NCBI GenBank assembly: GCA_038373865.1
Contig: JAXGGA010006581.1
Location: 1 to 64,000, forward strand
Length of the DNA stretch: 64,000 nt
Reading direction: 5' to 3'
Origin: Uloborus plumipes
Taxonomy: Eukaryota > Arthropoda > Arachnida > Araneae > Uloboridae
Below are positions 22,840-34,500 of this stretch, piece by piece (the first letter of the stretch is position 1; every line of letters starts with the position of its first letter). The notes under the pieces are model-generated. The model was given only the letters and a program-made list of their open reading frames with translations. It was not told the DNA's origin and did not search any database. The translations under genes and the position numbers were made by a program.

Positions 22840-24120
22840 GAAGATACAAAAATACATAAGCTAAATGTTTTATAGTTGTATTATAGACCTACGGGCCATC
22901 AAACCTGCCACTGTGTGACCGTGACCCTCATTGAGCGTTTTCACTACACTGCTATTTTACGCTCAAAGGATTCTGAATAAAACAAGCACTAATTCTTTCA
23001 ATGATTCGCCTTTCCCTAGTAGCACAGAACTTTCATATTGTCACAATCCATCAACAGTTATTCCGGCCTCTTTTATGCTAAGCTGGAGCTGAAAACGAGA
23101 AACAAGAAGCGAGCAGATTTTTCCGAAAAATTTAATTGATGAACCCACTTGGTGACTTTTAGAACGGTTTGGTGGTCGCTACTGCGGGGAACTTTGACAT
23201 TTAGTTTGAGGGGGGGGGGGATGATCTGTGCTATGAAAAGTTGGCCATCAATTGGCTGCGTAGTATAGGTGACGGCTCTCGCAGAGGTTCTATTGTATGG
23301 TTAATATATTTAGTTTGACATTGTTTCCATTTCTCATATCTACAGAATATTAACGACAAATAGTCTGTGGAAAATCAACTGTATAAGCGTGTTCGAATAA
23401 ACGCAGTTCCACTGTTTTAAAAATTCACTACTCTGCTTCTTCTGTAATTCTTATTGTTGAGGCAGGAAAAAAAAAATTTTGCACATTTATGAGCCATTTA
23501 AAAAGAAAATGCATTTGAAATACCCCCTATTCTTAATTTATTTTATTTGTACTTATAATAAGCAAATAGCTTCTGGGGTATGAAACGAGTAATTTCTTTC
23601 AAATAAAAATAATAAACTTAGAAATGGTATACATAATATATTTTTTAAATCGCTACACTCTGAACGTGAATTTGGTATTGAAGCTACTCTGATTATTTGA
23701 AGGAAAAGATTATAGGCGCAGTGTGGGATAAAAGTGAAAAACCTTTTTTCTCATTTCAGAACAGCTGCAATTACGAATGCAAATATTCAAAGAATAAATA
23801 GCAGATGTAACACTATTTTACGTTTAAATTGACAATTTTTTATAGCGAGCAATGTTTTAAAAATAGCGTTGCTGTAGTGTAGGTACGTTCTTTCATGATC
23901 AAACCTGCTTGTTTAATTCCACGTTTTCACCTACGATTCCGAGAAACTCTTATGATATTCTTTATTTTTTACGACAAATATTTCGTTAGTAATGGGCTGT
24001 GAGCTGTGTTAATTAATTTTCAATAGTAAGAGAGCACTACTTTCAACGCAAACCTTAGTTAACTCCAAATGTAAACAAATGACGTAGTAAATCATGTGAC
24101 TTTTTTTGACCAATAGGATG
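22840..24120. other. Unassigned sequence
   Basis: No gene, RNA or terminal repeat supported. A G tract lies near 23210. Confidence 0.4.
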
Positions 24121-24328
24121 CTTGGTTTGCTCGCTTAGTTGAGTTACCTCGAGGTTGGATAACTCCGGCGTTAATTTTGGCGGTGAATACCGAATTTTTA
24201 ACCGCGTGGTAACAAACTCAACCCCGAGTTATTGAACCTCGTGGTTTCGGCCACGGGGCTTGGTTAACGGTGAATTAGGCGGGGGTGCTCCTATAAACTC
24301 CTATGCTTAGAAAATGCGGCTCTATGTA

Positions 24329-26225
24329 CTGTCTGATTCGGTCTGATTCTTCTTAGGTAAAAACTTCCGCGTATTTACAAATGCATCAGATCTTCGCTGA
24401 TCTTACCAAAATAGTGTGATACACTAGGTGGCCAAAAGTATCCGGACACTTTCAAAAATTCACATTTTTACATATAACTCGAGAAATAAGTGATCAATTG
24501 TTCCTTAACTTTAGTCATACAAAATATAGGCTTCAGCGAACATTTCCCAGTTGGAATTAAATTACCCTTGCATTTGGGGGATGACAAGAAAGGGGGTTGA
24601 AAGAAAAACCGCATTTTGATCATAACTCTTCGAAAATAGCTCGAAATAAGCTATAAATTTCAGTAATTAATTAGCATACTATGCATAATTACTGTACAAA
24701 TTTTTATGAACGTACCACTCTTACTTCCGAAGATATGAAACATTTTTTAAAAAACGGCAATTTTATTTGAAGGATTTTCGCTCAGAACACGCAGAGTTTT
24801 TGATCAAACCTTATCAAAACTTCAGGAAAGATGACAAAATACAACAGAAAGAACATACTAAAACGGTAAATAAAAATATTAAAAATACGATGAGATATGA
24901 ACGTTAAAAGGAAATAATTTTTCACGGCGCATGCGCGAACGACAGAAATTTATAACTACAAAAATATTGTAGCTTGGTTTATACTGCATCTTATAAAAAA
25001 AGTTCTAGTTGAATATCGTAAAAATTGAAAACGATATCAGCGATCTAGTGAGCTGTAATTCATTCATTCGCAGACAATACATAAATGGCGAGGGGTTGTC
25101 CACAAATAGTGTGGTGACAATCGAGCATTTTTTTCAATGTTGAATTGTATACAGTTTGAAAATTTATATTCTGCATATAAGTCACATTTCGCCTTTTCGG
25201 CCAAAAAGACCTTTTACGTTGGTGGCCAAAAGTTATCCGGACACCCCTGAAACGTTGGTTTTGAACGATGACGAAATAACCTTTAATTTAAAAATAGCTC
25301 TTTGCGGACAGACCCTCACTGTTTATGTATTGTCTGCGAATGAATGAAATTCAGTTCACTAGATCGCTGATATCTTTTTCAATTTTCATGATATTCAACT
25401 GGAACTTTTTTTATAAGATGCAGTATAAATCAGGGTACAATATTTTTGTAGTTATAAATTTCTGTCTTTCGCGCATGCGCCGCGAAAAATTATTTCCTTT
25501 TAACTTTCATATCTCATCGTATTTTTAATATTTTTATTTACCGTCTTAGTATGTTCTTTCTGTTGTATTTTGTCATCTTTCCTGAAGTTTTGATAAGGTT
25601 TGATCAAAAACTCTGCGTGTTCTGAGCGAAAACCCTTCAAATAAAATTGCCGTTTTTAAAAAAATGTTTCATATCTTTGGAAGTAAGAGTGGTACGTTCA
25701 TAAAAATTTGTACAGTAATTATGCATAGTATGCTAATTAATTACTGAAATTTATAGCTTATTTGGAGGTATTTTCGAAGAGTTATGGTCAAAATGCGGTT
25801 TTTCTTTCAACCCCTTTTTTTGTCATCCCCCAAATGCAAGGGTAATTTAATTTCAACTGGGAAATGTTCGCTGATGCCTATATTTTGTATGACTGAAGTT
25901 AAGGAACAATTGATCACTTATTTCTCGAGCTATATGTAAAAATGTGAATTTTTGAAAGTGTCCGGATACTTTTGGCCACCTAGTGTAGGTAAGAACAAGA
26001 ACACAATAATGGGAAGAATAATAAGAAGCATTTTGAGCCGCATCGAACAACGTAGAACGATGCTAATTTCAAATACATAGTTTACTTGAATGTGTCAAAA
26101 GGATAGCAAAAAATACGAGTTTTAAATTGAAAACTTCGGAAAGTTCCCACTCACAATCCATCACCCCTTTTTTTAAGTGGAATTGTTCCCGAGTGGTAGG
26201 CGCGGTTTTCAAGGACGGAAAATAC
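24329..26225. mobile_element. MITE (ACTGTCTGA family) copy 1, split by a foldback element
   Basis: Flanks of the foldback, 24329-24421 and 25986-26225, together match two uninterrupted copies at 38038-38350 and 60158-60469. Shared blocks include ACTGTCTGAT at the left, CTTAGGTAAAA.CTTCCG, GAACGATGCTAATTTCAAAT and TAGGCGCGGTTTTCAAGGAC at the right. The ends of the better copies (ACTGTC / GGACAGT) are inverted, and TA precedes several of them. Confidence 0.7.
24422..25985. mobile_element. Tc1/mariner-type foldback element, 1.56 kb
   Basis: Ends are CACTAGGTGGCCAAAAGTAT and ATACTTTTGGCCACCTAGTG, flanked by TA (24420-24421 and 25986-25987). The arms are about 650-700 bp and nearly identical. They pair from the termini in to about 25080 and 25320, leaving a loop of about 240 bp. 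The loop holds a third copy of the terminal motif (GGTGGCCAAAAGTTATCCGG, near 25220) and a GGTTGTCCACAAAT block shared with another repeat. No transposase frame. Confidence 0.85.
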
Positions 26226-27110
26226 CGTCGCTTCGTTTGAAGAGTTGTTTCCGAACGTGTAGTTTCCAGTAATAATTAACTCTTCAGCTCAGTGCCTGGA
26301 CTGAGTTAAGGTTAGGATTTTCTTTAAATTAGGAGCCCTTATACTATTTTCCCACTTTAGATGTGGATATTCGCCTATTAGGACGATTCTATTTTAATGA
26401 ATCTAGCGGGGGGGGGGGGGAGAACATAGTGATGGGATTATGATACACACCTCTTATAATGTATGTTATGCCTTATTTATTTCTGGCTTTTGTTGAGTTG
26501 AAAATAAGTGGAAACAAAAATATTTTCCATGGAAACGACAAAGCAGAAGAAAATATTTCAGTTCATTTCAGAGTTGTCATAAGAATAACAGCCAGTCCTG
26601 TAAACTATTAGATCCATCTATTTCCGCTTAACGGGATGCTCACCTTTCCATTTCATCGATGGTCAAGCAGTATATTCTATCTATTTGAAATAAAAGTATA
26701 AAAACAGCATTTTAGGTTGTTTGGCCAAATTAAAGGGCTGTGGGAATGAGGGGCGGAGAATGGACCCCTATTTTCCTAACTTTCTTCCAAAAAGTGTATA
26801 AAATTAAAATTTGAACGTGGGAAGGGGATCTGCTCTGGAAGTTTTCAGAAAATAATGGACTGTGAAACAGTCATTTTAGGATTTGTTTGTTCTCATAAAG
26901 AGCTGTCACACAGCTCTCTTAGATATGCGACTGAATTTTCCAACCGTTGTATCTGTATCTCTTCCTCGACTAGATTATCACTGCATCTTACGTTATCAGA
27001 CCTTTTTTTTTTTCAAACATGAAATTTCTTGCCCTTACAACATACTGCCCAAGGCGGTGGCAAAGGTCGTCTGCCTCAGGAACCACGTCTGTTCAGAAGT
27101 TAATTCATAT
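26226..27110. other. Unassigned sequence
   Basis: No supported feature other than a G tract near 26406. The 80-codon frame starting at 26883 has no recognisable motif. Confidence 0.4.
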
Positions 27111-27111
27111 G

Positions 27112-27368
27112 GGACGATCCATTGATGATGTCACAGTTTATTTCAACATTTTAAATTTCACCTGTCCTTTGTCACAAAGTCACACTTCACTTGACCCCCT
27201 TCCAACTTTTGAAACATGTCACGCTATTTTTCATAAATATATTCCTTTAAATAAATTCATGATGTCAACTTTACCTCTCAATCCACCTTGTCCCAAAGTC
27301 ACAATCTTACGAGCCCCCCCCCCTCCCTCGTCTATCACAGTGATAGGCATCATTTGTGGACCACCCCT
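27112..27368. mobile_element. MITE-like repeat with GGTCCACAAAT-type ends
   Basis: The left end GGGACGATCCATTGATGATG and right end GCATCATTTGTGGACCACCC are imperfect inverted repeats. A pyrimidine-rich core (CCTGTCC, CCCCCCCCCTCCCTCG) lies between. The related fragment at 15345-15508 has the same order. A 152-codon frame crossing it is a by-product, because its residues follow the repeat rather than any protein motif. Confidence 0.55.
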
Positions 27369-27644
27369 ACAGAAGTATCGCAACACTTTTACTTCAGCGC
27401 AGGCTTGCGCAATATTATTTAAACTTTTCTCGTTATTAAATTCTGTCATTATCATTTTAATTTTGTTTACTTTTTAATAATCAACTTACTCTAGGGGAAA
27501 GCGAAAGTTGGTGGGGATCGCGGATTATTAGAGATAAACCATTTTTCTGCGCCTAGTGTCAGTGAGGGTCGAGGAGGAGGACAAATTTAAACCTATGCTT
27601 ACAATTAAGAGGATGAAGGCGGAAAGAATGTCCAAAATTTATTA

Positions 27645-28019
27645 CAATCGAACCTCGTTAATTCGCACACTCTTAATACGAATTACTGCTAAGACAAACT
27701 ACATTTACCTACCTTATGCCATTTACTCACCTTATGGTTTGTAGTCAGGGCCTGATTACTGAATAGACCAACTAGGCCGTGGCCTTGGGCCCCCACATAA
27801 TTTAGGGGCCCCAAATGGGTAAAATTGCTGTAGTCAATGTCTAAATTTGTTTTATCCTATGCCTAAAATCGTTAAGCCTCAGTATAGTGTGCCCAAAAAA
27901 GTATTTGGCCTAGGGCCCCGTGATATCTTAATCGGGCCCTGTTTGTAGTGTATTGTTCTTCGGATAAGACGAACTGATTTTAAAGGCAATTTGGAGTTCA
28001 TTTTAACGAGGTTTGACTG
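27645..28019. mobile_element. pogo/Tigger-type MITE with a nested hAT MITE
   Basis: The ends CAATCGAACCTCGTTAAT and TTTTAACGAGGTTTGACTG are inverted and flanked by TA (27643-27644 and 28020-28021). The CGAACCTCGTTAA motif is typical of pogo/Tigger ends. Without the insertion at 27746-27941 and its 8-bp duplication the element is about 171 bp. Confidence 0.75.
27746..27941. mobile_element. hAT MITE, 196 bp
   Basis: Ends are CAGGGCCTGATTA and TAATCGGGCCCTG, with a perfect 8-bp target duplication TTTGTAGT (27738-27745 and 27942-27949). The interior contains repeated GGGGCCCC/GGGCCC blocks. Nested in the pogo MITE, so younger than it. Confidence 0.9.
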
Positions 28020-28335
28020 TATAAACATTTACTTTGTTATTTTTATGAGTAGGAAACTATGAGTATAAAGGAAACCTTTCTCTAATGTTTCTTTACAGTA
28101 GAGTCACGAAAACCCAGTCGAATCCAGATGACCCCATTACACTCTTGCTATACAAAAGAACTATTCACAAAAACTCTCCCCGATAACTCGGCATTTTCAC
28201 GGACTCAGTTACATTTTCCTCCACATCAGGGTGGATTTTCGGCACTACAAAATTCTTTTTGGCAGGCACTTTCATTTTATCAGAACAGACACACACATCA
28301 GAAAAATAATTATAAATGAAATTACAATAAATTAA

Positions 28336-28341
28336 TTTATT
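28336..28341 (-). terminator. Candidate polyadenylation signal of the CRISP-like gene
   Basis: AATAAA on the minus strand (TTTATT on plus) lies about 95 nt past the stop codon at 28435-28437. The position suits the gene's 3' UTR; the cleavage site is not determined. Confidence 0.5.
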
Positions 28342-28434
28342 TTGATACAATTGTAAATTTACAGTAGTAAAGATGTCATAAGAATGAAAATATGTATTCA
28401 TTTAGAATCGTGAGAAAGATGCAGCCATGCACAA

Positions 28435-28577
28435 TCACAGAACTGCATTCGGACACCGACAAGTAGCTTTGCAGCCACTGAATTTTTCCAGCTGGTCATC
28501 GTCACAGAGCCAAGAGTGCCACGTAACATTGATGTCTGCACAGTTGACGAAAAAGTCTGTGAAAGGACAGCTATTTG
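28435..28577 (-). CDS. CRISP-like gene, last coding exon (cysteine-rich domain)
   Basis: Acceptor TTTCTTTTCAG; stop TGA at 28437-28435. Encodes six cysteines spaced C-x8-C-x11-C-x10-C-x3-C-x-C, the pattern of the CRISP C-terminal (ShKT-like) domain, with sequon NVT and the C-terminus CRCPNAVL. Confidence 0.92.
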
Positions 28578-31500
28578 CTGAAAAGAAATGTGCAAAAACC
28601 TGTTAGTAAAATCTGTTTTACACACACGTACACAAAGTTTGTGTGTCGTAAAGACACACAATAGATACAGGGTGTCATTACATGCATAATTTTTGAACCG
28701 TAATTGAAATTAAAAAGCAGTCGAAATGACCGCTTGGGCAATATAGTGTTAATTCAAGAGATTATTCAATTTCAAGACAATGACCAGTAAAAATAATAAA
28801 GAGTTTATATGTAGTGTTAGGTTTTGATTAAGAGGAGAAAAAGTGATATTGCTGACTAAACCATACTTACTGCAAAGTTTCTTATATTTACAATACTTTG
28901 GACATTTATCACAGGGTTTCCCAGCCGTATAAGGTTTGTTTAAACGCTTGGGATCGTTGCCTCTAAAAGAAATTTAAATACATTTTATTTTTAAAGTTAA
29001 GTAGAAAAATATTTAAAAGAAGTAAGAGGGTCATTTTCACCATATGCTTACATTTCAGAATTTGTAAGTAATTTTTTTAGCTTGCTATTTTCTTTTAGAA
29101 TCACTAACAGATATTTTGTCATATATTTTAGGTGTGTGAAAAAGTAATTGGTTGGACACTTTGATGCATAATTAAGTATTCAAATGCTGTTGTAAAACTT
29201 CAAGTTGCAAGGAAAATTGTCGTCCATTACCATACAAAATCAATATGAAATCTCACTTTTAAACTATATCATAGCACCCAGAACCAACGTCATTCGAAAT
29301 TATTTGCGTCCCTGAAGCTGAAAACGATGTTTGTGATTATTAAAATATCGATCAAAAACTGTATGGTGACGGACTTGAAATTTGGTAACGGATTTGACCA
29401 GTAATGGACTTGACATTTCAACCAAAATGTCAAATTATGGCTAGGTTGTCGAATTTAAAAATTGAACGACAATATGCATTTTCTTAGAGTTGTATAATAA
29501 ACAATATTTCGGGGTAAAAGTTGAGAAAAAGTAAGAATTAACGCAAAAATCTTTGGTAACAGACTTGACAAAGAATAAAAATACGCACCTGGAAGAAATC
29601 TAGTGCGAAACGCCACAGTAATAGTTCTCGACTGAAGAAAACAAAACGGTACGAAATATTTACATCACTAGTTTGTTAAGTTAACTGAATACGTGTTACC
29701 ATCTTTTGACTGCAATAGATACCTTTTTTAGTTAAAATAATCTTAGGGTAACGGACTTGACGAGAACTGCCGGACAAAATATATTCATACATTTCTTAAT
29801 GAAAAAAAATTTAAATTGTCAATATTTATTATGAATATCACACACTAATAGTCAATATATAAAAATAATTTGTTGTATATACTTTTTTATACAATTAAGT
29901 ATATAAAAAAAATAGTTGAACTTGCGAAAAGTGAAAATGGACAAGCGTTTTTGCCTTGATTCTCATTTTTAAAGACTTATATAAAAATAAATAAATAAAT
30001 TTCAATAATTTTTTGAGTGATAGAATTTTTTTCGGCATATTTCTTGCAGAAAAGAATTGTTCGCATTGAATTTAAAATATAAGTTATGCTTCAAAATCGT
30101 CTTTTTAACCTCCGGACAGCATATGTAAGCAAATTTTGAAAATGACCCAAGAATGTTTGATATCGCTAGAAAACATTTTTTGAATAGATCAAATAAGTAA
30201 ACAAATTTTAAAATATTACAAATTTTCTGAATTTACAAGTTGTAAATAAAAATATTCAAAAATTTTCCCTCTTTGTTTCTTTTTGCAGCTAGTCATTAGC
30301 TGTTACCGTGTTTCTAAAATATGTTTGCAACTATTGAATTTATTTTTGAATGTTTTGGAATTTATTTCGAAAGGATATTATAATAGGGCAATTCCATCGT
30401 TACAGACGTAACAATCGCAGACTTTGAACACAAATAATTCTGGTTTGGGCTGATGAAAGTCTTCAATTTTTTTTCCTGTAGTGTAACTTGATGATGTTTA
30501 TGCTACATTAAATTTGCGTGCAGATTGCTTAATTACAAAAAAATACAGAAATTAAAAACTGCCAGTTACAGACGTAATTCACAAAACAGCAAAAACTCGA
30601 CTATGTCATACAACTTACAATATTCCTCTGAATTATACAGAAATTTCGAACTTTTTTTTTTTAATACGTGTTCTAGAGACTTCAAGATTTCTAAAACCAT
30701 AAAGATTGTGTGGATTTTGACTGCCGAATTTGTGAAAAAAATTCATGAACTTGTTACGGACGAAACAAAGTGGTGTTACAGACGTAACATCTCTGATTTG
30801 AAAGCAGAAAACAGTATTGTAAAGCAGGAATAAACAAAGATTTTTGTGCTAAAACAATACAGTAGCATTAATTAACACATTATTTGAATATTTTAAGTTA
30901 TACTGTAACAGTTTTAGAAAATTTGGGTAAGTCTGGGGGAGTTGAGAGCATATGCCGATATGTCAATATGTAACAATAAATTAATGCATCTTAAGACAAT
31001 TATTTCCAAGAAAGATTGACACAAGAAAAGTTTAGAAGGGCCTTCACACAAATTTATTTATTTGTATTCTTAAAATTAATGCATAATGGGGCTGCTACAT
31101 AAAAAAATCGGAAAAGTAAATTCCTCCCTGGAATCAGTGATTGATCTTACGAGAACTTAAAAATTTGAAAATGTTGGATCATATAGCAGAATACTAGTAC
31201 CAAACTAAAATTTAACCTTCTTGGTGACAGTTGGTCAATTTTGATAATTTTTTTTTTTTTTTGAATGAAAAAATGTGTCCTTTTTCGTCCGACGTTCTCG
31301 AAATTCGAACGGCATTTTCGTATTCTGTTCGAAAACAATGCATTTCGCGGGCTTTTGGCAAATTCGCGATGTTAGCCCACCGTTCTTCCAATTTTGGCGT
31401 CAGCTTTAAAACATTTTCCTGGGGCATATAAATAATTTTAACTTTTTCTGCAATGGAGTTTGCACACTGAAAAAAGGAAAGAGCGTCGTTGACAAATGCT

Positions 31501-34500
31501 GTTCTAGATCTTACTCTCTGCCAAACCTGGTGCTTGACCATACCCCCAACTCGATCCAAAGCTCCCTTTCCATGTGACGTAGCAAAAAATGCCAGTTGAG
31601 GTATAAATTATAATCAGTTATACCATATGTGTACTTTATTAATCTTAAGAAATAAATTTCAATTACATGCCGACATAATTAAAAATTTCAAAATCATAAT
31701 ACCAGAAACTTTAGTACTCGTACCATATTATGCTATGTACATGTATTGCTCATCCTGTGCTTTTTACCTATTTAATTGGAAATTTACTTTTGCTACGGAC
31801 GTAACATAGAGCCATTTTTTATGTCCGAAATGTTACGTCTGTAACAGCATTAATTTAAAAACTAAATCAGTTGCAATATTTTTAACTATGGTGGGCAATT
31901 ACTCTAAGAATTTGCCAAAAGGACCATTAAGGGTTTTTTTTTAATTTTGATTTTTTAGGACGTAATGACAACTTTTGCTTTTTTTTTGTTACAGACGTAA
32001 CATCAAACTTCTTTTTTTCAAACTTCAATTACACCATTTAGATCAATTCAAAAGAAACTAATGAATGCAGATTATTATAGTACCGTCTTAGTAGTTAAAA
32101 TTGTGCTACAAGTAGTTATTTTTGTTTTTATTTTTCGATGAGAAATATGCATTTGAAAATGTGTTCTTTTTTCTGATTTTTACAAGTTCGTGAATATCCA
32201 TACTTCCAACTAAGAAAACAAGTATTATTCTAACTCTCACTAAAAAACCAATGCAGGATTCTTAAAATATACATCTTAAGCTTTAAAATGATGTATAACA
32301 TAGCAACATAACTTCAATATGAATTTTCGACCAATTGGTTTCACTTTTCATGGAATGGCCCAATACTAAATTCAAGATATACACGAGAAATCTATCTTTT
32401 TAATAAAATAAAATATTAATACGATGATATTTAAATTTTATTTGAAAAAAAAAAAAACTTGCTATTTATAGCATAAACATTCAGTTGATGCTCGATTTTT
32501 CTAGCCGCTAACTTACTACCACTTATAGTTTTACGAACTATTCTCTTGTCCTAAGTATTGTAAAAGGCTTTTTAGACTTTGATCTTCCAATCTGAATTTA
32601 TGGATTCCTGGATGTCCATCTTTAGAAGTTTTTTTATTTGACACTAAAAATATAATTAAAAAAATATGAAAAACACACAATAGAAGTGCACCTTTTGAGT
32701 TACAGAGAAACATTTTAAGTACGTATCATCGATTATTCAGACTGGTGAGTCCTAATGAGGACGAAACTGCAATCCCTCGATGGCATGTTGCATCTGGGTG
32801 ATTTTCACCATATGCTTACATTTCAAAATTTTTAGGTAATTTTTTTAACTTGCTATTTTTTTTAGAAATACTAACAGATGTTTAGTCACATATTTTAGGT
32901 GTGTGAAAAAGTAATTGGTTGTACACTTTGATGAATAATTAAGTATTCAAATGCTGTTGTAAAACTTTAAGTTGCAAGGAAAATTGTCGTCCGTTACTAT
33001 ACAAAATACCAATATGAATTCTCACCTTTGAACTGTCATAGCGCCTAGAACCAATTTAATATGAAACTACTTGCTTCCTTGAAGCTTAAACCGATGTTTG
33101 TGATTGTTAAAATATTGATTAAAAACTGTATGGTAACGGATTTGACAATTGGTAACGGATTTGGCCAGTAACGGACTTGACAATTTCAACCAAAATGTCA
33201 AATGATGGCTAGGTTGTCGAATTTAAAAATTGAACAACAATATGCATTTTCTCAGAGTTGTAATATAAACAATATTTAGGGGTAAAAGTTGAGAAAAAGT
33301 AAAAATTAATACTAAAATCTTTGGTAACGGACTTGACAAAGAATAAAAATACGCACCTGGAAGAAATTTTGTGCGAAACGCCACAGCAATACTTCTCGAC
33401 TCAGGGAAACAAAATGGTACAAAATAGTTACGTCACAAATTTTTTAAGTTAACTGAATACGTGTTACCATGTTTTGACTTCAATAAATACCTTTTTTAGC
33501 TTATATAATCTTAGGGTAACGGACTTGACAAGAACTTCCGGACAAAATATATTCATACATTTCTTATTGAAATAAAATTACTGTTGTCAATATTTATTAT
33601 GAATACCATATACTAATAGTCACTATATAAAAATAATATGTTGCATTTACTTTTTTTGACCATTAAGTATAGGAAAAAAATAGTTGAACTTGCGAAAATT
33701 GGAAATGGACAAGCGTTTTTGCCTTGATTCTCATTTTTAAAGACTTATACAAAAATAAATAAATAAATTTCAATAATTTGTTGAGTGATAGAATTTTTTT
33801 GGGGGTATTTCTTGCAGAAAATAATTGTTCGCATTGAATTTAAAATATAAGTTATGCTTCAAAATCGCCTCTTTAATCTCCGGACAGCAAATAAATGTAA
33901 GCAAATTTTGAAAATGACCCATCTACATTCGTTCATTGTACGTAGTTTTTGATGAACCACATAAAATAGAGATCGAATTATAAAGTTTTTTAGCAAATGC
34001 GGCTAAGGCTTAATTCTACAGGATTAGAAACCGATGTTATTGTTGCCGACGAGGAAAGGATACATAATGATTTGAAATGTTTATCTGTTGCCAGTTTCAT
34101 TTGTTAACAATTAAAATACTTGTGATTGATTTTAGTATAAGAACTTTCAATTTTCCTGATTTAGGGCCGAATTCAAGTGAAACACCATTGCAGTCTCTTC
34201 GTGGCGATCGCATATTGCAACCGCTACTGTAAGTCGAATTCAAGTGAATTCGTTTCACTTGAATCCAAATTTTGGAATTTGCGATTGCATTGGTGAGTTG
34301 CGATCGTCCGTGTTTCACTTGAATTCCTGCCTTATTCTGCTTTTGCGACGAGTAAGTTCTACTAGTAAGGATAAGCTTTCTTTTTCCGTTATTACCATAT
34401 TCTCTCGAAAACGATTACATAGTAAACTCTCACTTATACGCCGCCTCATTTTTGAGCCTTTTTCACTTATACGACGGTTTTAAATGGTCCCAGCACATTG

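Larger units (their letters stand above)
15506..24283. mobile_element. Composite region bounded by PIF/Harbinger-like inverted ends
   Basis: The left end reads CCGCCTTATTCACCGTCAAC and the right end GTTAACGGTGAATTAGGCGG, inverted with few mismatches. Each end has a second internal copy of the TATTCACCG motif (near 15571 and, inverted, near 24180-24189) and several GGTTAA/AACCGCG motifs. TATTCACCGTTAAC-type ends are familiar from Harbinger-like elements, but no clean target duplication is visible. A LINE occupies about 17700-20919 and a pogo MITE 17144-17317. No transposase domain was recognised. It may be one old element interrupted by the LINE, or two solo ends. Confidence 0.5.

Noticed and set aside
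27019..27477. 152-codon frame on the plus strand
   Set aside because: It crosses a MITE-like repeat and its residues track the repeat's pyrimidine tracts. No domain.
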